From Tetradesmus obliquus (lineage: Eukaryota; Chlorophyta; Chlorophyceae; Sphaeropleales; Scenedesmaceae): a stretch of 64,000 nt of DNA. Of the stretch, positions 52,265 to 64,000 are shown in pieces; position 1 is the first letter of the stretch, and each line of letters opens with the position of its first letter. The stretch is from contig CP126201.1 in assembly GCA_030272155.1 (NCBI GenBank), forward strand, positions 4,004,501 to 4,068,500. The letters are read 5' to 3'. The notes under the pieces are model-generated. The model was not told where the DNA came from. It saw nothing but the letters and a program-made list of their open reading frames with translations, and made no database searches. The position numbers and the translations under genes were made by a program.

Positions 52265-54412
52265 ATGCAGACCACTCTGGGCCAGTCTGCACAGGTGTGT
52301 GCCGGCGAGACACTGCAGAAGCATGCCCTGGCACCTAGACAACCCCATTCAAGGACCTGAGCCGTTTAATGTATTGCAGGGTGTGCAGAAGAGCTTTGTG
52401 GCATCCAGCAGGGCCCCAAGGCGCACACGCCTGGTAAGTTTAGGCCTTGCTGCACTCCATGGTCGAGGCTCGCGAAGGTTCCGCAGGCAGGCTCTTACCC
52501 ATTGCTGACGCACGCAGGTGGTCAAGGCAGACGCAAAGGAGATTATTTTCGATGTTGATTCCAGGCGCAGGCTGCAGAAGGGAATCAACAAGGTCGCCGA
52601 CGCAGTGTCTGTGACTCTGGGACCAAGGGGTGGGTGTGCGGGCTGCAGCTGCTGCAGCAGCTATCTGCAGCAGGACACCTGCTGACGTGTTGTGGTGATG
52701 TTCGCAGGCCGCAATGTGGTGCTGGAGCAGAAGTTTGGCGTGCCACAGGTGCGGAAGCAGCGCTGCTGCCGCTGCTGCTGCTGTCAGCAGGCGCCGCAGC
52801 TGTGGCTGCTTATTAGTGCCAGCAAAGGCAGCTGCTGCTTTTCAGCTGGCAACATGATGAGGCTGAGTCAGCAGTTCAGCTGCTTGAACTGCATCTGGAT
52901 GCATAGCAGCAACCAAACCCTACTTTGCAGCTGCTGGATGTCCAGCATATGCATGCATGCTGCGGATGGGGCATTGGTTTCCCAGGTTGCGGCTTGTTCA
53001 GCCGCATATGTGCATTGTGTCTGCCATCCTTTCACCGCACATGCATGCATGCACACCATCACAGCCGAATCACGCCATGTCCCTTTGCCCATGAGCATTA
53101 GCAGCATGTGGTGCGGCACACCAACATTTGTGGCGCCAGGGCGCACATGGAACCACTGCTCTAAACATACAGCGCTGCTGCCCCCCTTTACCAGGTCATC
53201 AACGACGGCGTGTCCATTGCCCGTGCCATTGAGCTGGCCGACCCAGTGGAGAACGCTGGAGCACAGCTCATCAAGGAGGTGAGCTGCGCATCAGGCTTGC
53301 TAATCGCGGAGCAGCAGCCTGTTTAGCCCTTACGTTTAGCAGTAAGGCCATGTGGAGAAGAACAGCGCGCAGCTCATCAAGGACGCGACGTGCAGAGCAA
53401 AGCCAGCAGCAACATCACTGCAGTGTCAGGACGCTGCAGCAAAGCTGATGGACCTGGTGGCCTGGCCAATCTGCGTTTGACAGCAGCAGTGATTGACTGT
53501 CCACGACTGTCCATGTCTGTGAGAAGGTGGAGGTGCTGGCATGGCAGTGCGTAACATGCATTTGTGCATGGTGTGTTGCTTTATGCTGCAGGTTGCTGGC
53601 CGCACCAACGACTCTGCTGGTGACGGCACCACCACTGCCAGCGTGCTGGCCCGCGAGATGATCCACTTCGGACTGCAGGTGCGCTGGAAGCAGCAGCAGC
53701 AATGCAGCAGACGCAGTGCAAAAGCACTGCAGCAGCAGCAATGTGAAGCAGTGGAGCAGCAGCAGTAGAAGCGCAGAACCCACGTAAGCACGTGGTGTGT
53801 TTGGAGCAGCAGCAGCAGCAACAGCAGCACAAATGTTGCAGGAGCAACATTGGCAGCAGCAGCGCTGTATGTCAACTGGAGCTGCAGCAGCAGCAGCAGC
53901 AGCAGCCAGGGGGCCTGCTGCAGCAATCAGCTTGGCTCTCATGCTCGCTGGTGCTGCTCCTCTTTTTTTATGTTTTGCAGGCCGTGACTGCGGGCGCCAA
54001 CCCCATTGCCGTGAAGAAGGGCATTGACAAGACGCAGGAGTACCTGGTGCAGAAGCTGCGCGAGAACGCCAAGCCAGTCAACGGCCGCAACGACATCAGG
54101 GTATGTTAAGTGCCTGTGATGCTGTCCATGTGCATGCTCAGTGCTTGTGCTGATGTATGTTGGCTTGCGTAGTGGCGTGTATGTGTTGTTGTGTTGCTGC
54201 GCAAGAACGCCAAGCCAGTCAACGGCCACAACGACATCAGGGTGCGATGCTCGTCTGATTCCTGTGTTATGCTTGCATGATGCCTGTGTGCTTCTTGTGT
54301 TGGTGCTTAGGTGTACCTGCGCCACACTGGACCGCATAATGCTTGTATGTGCATATTTGTGATGCATTGTTTCAGTTTCTTTGCATCTGCACATCGTCTT
54401 GACCTCGTCCTG

Positions 54413-54447
<35 letters not shown>

Positions 54448-57400
54448 CTTGCAGAACATCGCCTCCATCTCTGCCGGCAATGACGACTCTGTGGGAGACA
54501 TGATTGCCGATGCCCTGGACAAGGTGCGCGCAGGATGATGCAGTTGAAGCAGTGATAAGCGCAGCACGCGCTATGTTGGCGCAGCGTTCACGCAGCATAG
54601 CGTTGCAGCTCCAGCACCAGCATGCAAGCCAAAATCCTGGCAAGGAACTCTGCTGGCCAACGCACAATGTGGCATATGAAGTAGAGCACAGACCACCACG
54701 GCAGCTTCAGCGGCAGCAGACTGGTGTTCCTGATGAAGCGCTGGCAGCAGGGCAACGCCGCTGCACAGCGACACGCAGCATTCGAAATGCAGCTGACCAG
54801 CCGCAACTGCTGTGTCACTGACTTCTGCCGAACAGGTCGGCAGCAACGGCGTGCTGTCCATCGGGTCTTCCCAACACCATCGCTCTACCTGCATGCCTGT
54901 GGCTCACCGCTTTACTTTGCTTGCATTGCCGCTTCACCACCGCAGGTGGGCAGCAACGCCGTGCTGTCATCTCTCTGTCTAACCATACTTGTTCTGCCAA
55001 CCGCCACTTTACGTCACCTCCCCAACTGCAACTGCAGGTGGGCAGCAACGGCGTGCTGTCCATCGAGTCCAGCAACAGCATCGAGACGTTTGTGGAGGTG
55101 ACCGAGGGCATGGAGATTGACCGCGGCTACATCAGCCCGCAGTTTGTGACCAACAGCGAGCGGCTGCTGGTGGAGTACGACAACTGCCGCGTGCTGGTGA
55201 CAGACCAGAAGATTGAGAGCGTGCGCGACATCGTGCCCATCCTGGAACAGGTGCGCTGGTTAAGTGTGATCAGGGTGGTTATCTTGTGAAGTGTAGCACT
55301 GTTTGTTTTTGCAGCAGGCCCAGTGGTTTTCTGCAATGGCAATGTCATTGTCAAAAAGCAGGCTTGCGCCGGTGGAGCGGGTGTCAGCTGCTTGTTAATC
55401 ACCAAGGACGTCACATGCCTGACACGTAATTGCTGCTGCCTCTCACGCCCAAATGCTGCTGCTGATGCCGTTTTGACTGCACGTCACAGGTCACCCGCCT
55501 GAACAGTCCCCTACTGATCATCGCTGTGGACGTCACTGGCGAGGCGCTGGCGACCTATGTTGTCAACAAGCTGCTGACACCACACTGCTTTCTTTTTGCT
55601 GCCGCTGCCGCTGGGCATACATACTACAGGTCACCCGCCTGAACAGTCCCCTGCTGATCATTGCTGAGGATGTGACCGGTGAGGCGCTGGCGACCCTGGT
55701 TGTCAACAAGCTGCGCGGCATCCTGAATGTGGTGGCCATCAAGGCGCCAGGCTTTGGAGAGCGCAGGAAGGCGCTGCTGCAGGACATTGCCATCGTGACT
55801 GGCGCAGAGTTCATCGCCAAGGACCTGGGCATGAAGGTGCGTTTTAGGGTTTGAAGAAATGGTGTAGGTTTGTTGGCCTGTTGTGGCGATCCAGAACTTA
55901 AACTAGGGTTATGCAAAACGCTGGAGTGTGTTTGTTGCAGCATTGGATCTTGGCATCAAGAATTCCTTGCCTGACATGTGTGCTGCTGCTGCTGCTGGCA
56001 TCACCCTGCAGGTGGACCAGACCGTGGTTGAGCAGCTGGGTGTGGCCCGCAAGGTGTCCTGCGCCTCCACCAGCACCACCATGATCGCAGACGCAGCCAG
56101 CAAGGACGAGATCGACATGCGCATCGCACAGGTGAGGGCTGTTTCCCGGCAAGGCCGTTGCATTGGAACACCAGTGATGCAGCTGCGGTTGTGAGCTCGT
56201 TGCCTGACGCCTCTTGGTGAACTGGAACACCTGTGAGCTGTCCTCCCGTCATCTGTTCATGCAGCTGTGCAGGGTGTGATATCTCGACAAGTAACAGAAT
56301 GTAACATGTTACATCGTTATCCCTCGCTGCAGCTCAAGAAGGAGCTGGCTGAGACTGATAGCGTGTACGGCACCAAGAAGCTCTTTGAGTGCATTGCTCT
56401 CCTGCATATGGCTCTGTACTGACATGTCAAAAACTAACAACATAACATGTTACATTGTTGCTTCCTCCTTGCAGCTCAAGAAGGAGCTGGCTGAGACCGA
56501 CAGCGTGTACGACACCGAGAAGCTCTCAAAGCGCATCGCTCTCCTGCACATGGCTCTGTACTCAAACGTCACAACTAACAACATAACATGTTACATTGTT
56601 ACTTTCCCTGCTCACAGCTCAAGAAGGAGCTGGCTGAGACTGACAGCGTGTACGACACCGAGAAGCTCTCAGAGCGCATCGCCAAGCTGTCTGGTGGTGT
56701 GGCAGTCATCAAGGTGGGGGCTGCCACTGAGGCTGAGCTGGAGGACCGCAAGCTGCGCATTGAGGACGCAAAGAACGCCACCTTCGCAGCTGTCGAGGAG
56801 GTGAGGCAAACGGAGAGTGTGTTGCGTATGTTGTTTATAGTTGGTTTGTGCCACAGATGCATCCATGCTCGCAACAGCGGCGCGTGCTCAGCTTATGCAA
56901 GATGTATGAAGCTGGGAAAGACCTGCAGCGGCCAGGATTCTTGGGAACTCTTGGGAATGTGGGCTATCGCATGAGGTTCAGCTGACACTCGTGCTGTGTG
57001 CTGGTGTGTGCCGCACTGCAGACATTGTGCCGGGTGGCAGTGCCGCACTGCTGCACCTGAGCGAGCTGGTGCCCGCCTTCAAGGACACCCTTGCACCCCG
57101 GTTTAGTTCAAATACTCAACCCTGCTGTGCTGTGCTGTGCTGCAGGGCATTGTGCCAGGTGGCGGTGCTGCGCTGCTGCACCTAAGCGAGCTGGTGCCTG
57201 CCTTCAAGGACACCCTTGCACCCCTTGTTCAAATCCTGAACCCTGCTGTGCTGTGTGCTGTGCTGCAGGGCATTGTGCCAGGTGGCGGTGCCGCGCTGCT
57301 GCACCTGAGCGAGCTGGTGCCGGCCTTCAAGGACACCCTCACCGACCCAGAGGAGAAGCTGGGCGCTGAGATCGTGATGAAGTCGCTGCGCGCCCCCGCA

Positions 57401-58732
57401 CGCATCATTGCTGAGAATGCAGGTGTGTGGCAAGGTCTTTTTAGTTATAATTGCTTGGTTTGCTGGGGTTAGGTCAGCAAGAAGCATGCATGATTGAAGA
57501 AAGGAGGTGTGGCGAGTTGTATGTTAGTGCCTGGTTGGCAGCCGCTGCGTCGCTGGTGGGCCGCTGTGATATAAGGTCGCGTCATGGCTTCTGAGGACAA
57601 GCTGGGCGCTGAGATTGTGATGAAGTCGCTGCGCGCACCCGCACGCATCATCGCAGAGAACGCAGGTGCGTTGCGCTGATGTTGTTGGTGGAGTCTGCGG
57701 CACTTGCAGGTGCTGCCTGCCCAACTCCCAGCCGCAATGCTGCCTGCTGTAAATGCCTTCTTCTTGAAGAATGCTGCTGTGAATGTGAATGCAACTGCAG
57801 CTGTGTTTCAAGGATGCCGCAACAGCTTATGTATGAGTGTCACCTGCAACTTCACCTGTTCCTGCAGGTGTGGAGGGTGAGGTGATCATCCAGAAGGTGC
57901 TGGGCAAGCCCTTCTCAGTCGGCTACAACGCCATGCAGGACACTATCGTGGACCTGCTGGAGGCTGGCGTGATCGACCCCGCCAAGGTCACCCGCAACGG
58001 GCTCATGAACAGCTGCAGCATTGCAGGCATCATGCTCACCACACAGGTGCGGTTACGCTGCCTGCAACAAGGGTTTTCTGGAGTGTTTTGGGGTAGTAAT
58101 GGAGTGTTTTTGGTGTTTTTTGGGGTTGTGGCAGCATCGTGGACCTGCTGGAGGCTGGCGTGATTTGACCCAGCAAAGGTCACCCGAAACGGGCTCATGA
58201 ACAGCTGCAGCATTGCAGGCATCATGCTCACCACACAGGTGCGGTTACGCTGCCTGCAACAAGGGTTTTCTGGAGTGTTTTGGGGTAGTAATGGAGTGTT
58301 TTTGGTGTTTTTTGGGGTTGAGCATCGTGGACCTGCTGGAGGCTGGCGTGATTTGACCCAGCAAAGGTCACCCGAAACGGGCTCATGAACAGCTGCAGCA
58401 TTGCAGGCATCATGCTCACCACACAGGTGCGGCGTGCAGGCAGGGCATCGTGGGCTCGTAGTGGCTCTACAGTGTTGTTTTTCCAGCGGTCTCAGCTTGC
58501 CTGTGTGCTGCAGCAGCTGAGGGATTGCCAGGAAACGCTACAGCGGTGATCCCCTTGAACACCTCTTCAAAGTGTTGCCAGAATTTACACAGTTGTCTTG
58601 CAAATCTCTTACCATGTGCTTTGTTGCTGCTGCGCTTGCCTGCAGGCTGTGATGGTTGAGAAGGAGAGGCCACAGGGCCCTGCCCCTGGCGGCATGAGCG
58701 CAGGCGGCATGCCAGCTGGCATGACCATGTAA
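52265..58732 (+). CDS. CPN60B: Plastid chaperonin 60 beta subunit, 579 aa
   Basis: CPN60 beta forms, with the alpha subunit, the plastid GroEL-type ring that folds Rubisco large subunit and other stromal proteins using ATP. Exons: 52265-52294, 52380-52433, 52518-52629, 52708-52748, 53195-53278, 53592-53678, 53981-54100, 54455-54523, 55038-55250, 55630-55836, 56012-56131, 56618-56800, 57269-57422, 57868-58046, 58646-58732; all in phase (1740 nt). A short transit peptide (about 1-30, ending [13 protein letters not shown]) precedes the mature protein. The ATP-site motif AGDGTTT is at about 116-122. [31 protein letters not shown] and GYNAM follow. The Gly/Met-rich tail ([12 protein letters not shown]) is typical of the beta type. 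Exon-edge copies occur in at least seven introns. Confidence 0.95.
53345..55575 (+). repeat. Copies of CPN60B exon edges (exons 5, 7, 9, 10)
   Basis: About 53345-53395 repeats the exon 5 end (AQLIK). About 54200-54245 repeats the exon 7 end (NAKPVNG-NDIR plus donor). About 54835-54875 and 54950-54985 repeat the exon 9 start (VGSN-VLS). About 55489-55575 repeats the exon 10 start ([12 protein letters not shown]) over nearly 90 bp, upstream of the real 55630. Confidence 0.8.
56333..56617 (+). repeat. Two 143-bp tandem units copying CPN60B exon 12 start
   Basis: Acceptor-plus-exon copies start at 56333 and 56475, then the real exon 12 at 56618, spaced 142 and 143 bp. Each unit holds about 60 bp of exon start ([12 protein letters not shown]) and an intron tail with TAACATGTTACAT. 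The first copy has drifted (VYGTKKLFE) and meets a stop; the second is closer. Confidence 0.9.
57020..57668 (+). repeat. Copies of CPN60B exon 13 start and end
   Basis: About 57020-57093 and 57145-57230 repeat the exon 13 start ([22 protein letters not shown]) upstream of the real 57269. About 57592-57668 repeats its end ([24 protein letters not shown] plus GTGCG donor) downstream. Confidence 0.85.
58135..58426 (+). repeat. Two tandem copies of CPN60B exon 14 end with its intron
   Basis: Donor sites recur after 58046 (real), 58238 and 58426, spaced 192 and 188 bp. The unit includes the exon end (from DLLEAG to GIMLTTQ) and about 85 bp of intron. Both copies read GTGATTTGACC where the real exon has GTGATCGACC, giving an in-frame TGA. 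The shared lesion means copy two arose from copy one, or the reverse. Confidence 0.95.
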
Positions 58733-60136
58733 GCGCATCCCCCAGCGCTTTACAGCAGCATGCAGCAGCAGCACCAGCAGTGCGGCATGGCGTGTCATGT
58801 CATGTTGTCATATGACAAGCAGCGTGGCGTTATGTTGTTATGCTGCGGCTGGTGTGCAGCAGGAAGGCCGGGAGGAGCCTGGTTCGCAGCTGGCGGTGCA
58901 CACTTGTTCAGAATAACGCCGGCAAGCTTTGAGCAGCAGCATGCTGCTCTGCGCAGAGCTGTAGCCAGCAGTGTGCCAGTGACTGCTGCTGCCAGTACTC
59001 CATGTGGCAGCAGCAAGGGAAGCAGCGGGTGTCTCTAGTTGGCTGGTGGGGTGGGTGCTAATGGCGGTGCTGGTTTGCTAGCAGCCAGTAGCAGTTGGTC
59101 TTATGTTACTCTGGGCACATTGCCCGTGATTGTTGTCACAAACCATTCAGCTGCGCAACTCCACATACGGTTGTGCAGCAAGCAGGAGGTTTGGCGTTCT
59201 GATGTTCTCTCTCTTTGTCTGTGGTGTGTCTGGTGCTATGCACCCAGCAGCTGCTGCTCTGGGTGCGGCTCTGCTGGGCTTGCTGAGCATTCTCCTCGGC
59301 TGGGCAAGCTTTCATACGTTGCTTGTGTCTCAACGTGGCCTGCTTGTTGATGGGTCTGTTTGTCAGCCAAGCGTGTCAACGGCAGGTTCTGTGAGCGCAC
59401 ACTTGAAACGAATTCTTACTGGCATCCAACATGACAAAGACTTAGATAAAGATATTGATAAAGAACAATGCGCTGCAGGCATGCAAACACTGTTCGCTGC
59501 GTGGTGGCCAAGCATGCACGCCATGCACACTTGCAGTGCATGGCGCCAAGCGCCCAAATATGCATGTGCTGCCCTGATAGGGTCAGTGAGCAGTTTAGTC
59601 ACAGCTTGCAGCTACAGATGCAACCGTTGCATCTGTAGATGGCAGCTAGCTACAGTATCTTACGCCACAATCTCTGCAAAGGACTGCCTGCAAGCAAGCA
59701 CCGTGACAGTCATGCAGCACAGTAGCGGCTGTGATGAATGAAGAATGGGTCTAATGGGAAAAAATGGGGCTGCGCAACTCATGCACAAAGTGCGCACCTA
59801 CGCTACCACTACCACCATGCCTGTAAAGCTGTACTCAAACTTCCCAAGCCGGTTTATGAGTGCAGTACATCATCTGCTTGTCCAACCATGCATGCAGGCT
59901 GATCTTCAGACTTAACAGCGCATGCTGTGACGGTCATTATGTTGGTGTGTACACTGAAACATCTCCTGCCAGCTGATGCCAAAAACGCTGCTGAATGCAG
60001 TACCGTACATTTCAGGACTGGACCTGCCTCATGCACTATCCCAGCGAGCCGCTATCCCCTCATGAGTGTGATAAAAACGAATGCACAGTACTGAAATGTC
60101 TACTCAGTCACCAACCAGTCTGCGCCCCTGCTGAAG
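58733..60136. other. Convergent intergenic region, no supported gene
   Basis: The region lies between two convergent genes. A 203-codon plus frame (59130-59741) has no recognisable motif and irregular composition, so I do not call it. A TGTAA at about 59822 could serve CPN60B only with an unusually long 3' UTR. Confidence 0.5.

Positions 60137-64000
<3,864 letters not shown>

Noticed and set aside
59130..59741. 203-codon plus frame after CPN60B
   Set aside because: No recognisable domain and irregular composition; best read as 3' flank.

Overview
This is nuclear DNA from a GC-rich, intron-rich eukaryote with plant-type plastid genes. A plastid chaperonin-60 beta, an EXLX-type expansin, a raffinose-synthase-family enzyme, a plant-type TOM5 and very abundant CAG/CTG triplets point to a chlorophyte green alga. 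Chlorophyceae (Scenedesmus/Tetradesmus-like) is my best guess, but that is inference. I rebuilt the gene models by hand from GT-AG junctions, codon phase and family similarity. Every recognised gene joins in frame from start to stop, except the last one, which runs off the right edge.

Layout. (1) 1279-18557, minus: raffinose synthase / seed-imbibition GH36-family protein, 17 exons, 1251 aa. Its 5.6-kb intron 3 contains a complete spindle-checkpoint MAD1 gene on the plus strand (11781-16407). (2) 19990-22215, minus: Canopy/MSAP-type saposin-like ER protein. (3) 23190-28486, minus: large low-complexity protein that may contain DUF3110-like modules, with a mobile-element-like AT-rich island in intron 1. 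(4) 32376-33970, minus: secreted expansin with a C-terminal fungal-type cellulose-binding module. (5) 35300-40514, minus: membrane-anchored fumarate-reductase-type flavoprotein. (6) 40792-51271, minus: AFG1-like ATPase. Its 6-kb intron 2 holds three more genes: a 74-aa single-span membrane protein (minus), TOM5 (minus) and a maltose/galactoside O-acetyltransferase (plus). (7) 52265-58732, plus: plastid CPN60 beta, divergent from AFG1. (8) 60137-64000, minus: C-terminal 519 residues of a GH47 alpha-1,2-mannosidase.

The strongest unexplained signal runs across the window. In seven of the eleven genes, short tandem copies of exon edges lie inside the adjoining introns. Each copy carries its own splice donor or acceptor. 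Copies of exon 3' ends lie downstream of the real exon, and copies of exon 5' starts lie upstream. There are about fifty such copies, and several are frameshifted or carry stops, so they look like decoys left by local duplication across exon-intron boundaries. A second recurring signal is a (CTG)n tract directly before the acceptor AG of many introns.

Functionally the genes form no pathway. They are housekeeping and organelle-biogenesis genes (CPN60B, AFG1, TOM5, Canopy), carbohydrate enzymes (GH36, GH47, expansin, acetyltransferase), one redox enzyme and one mitotic checkpoint gene. About 12 kb of intergenic sequence shows no gene I can support.
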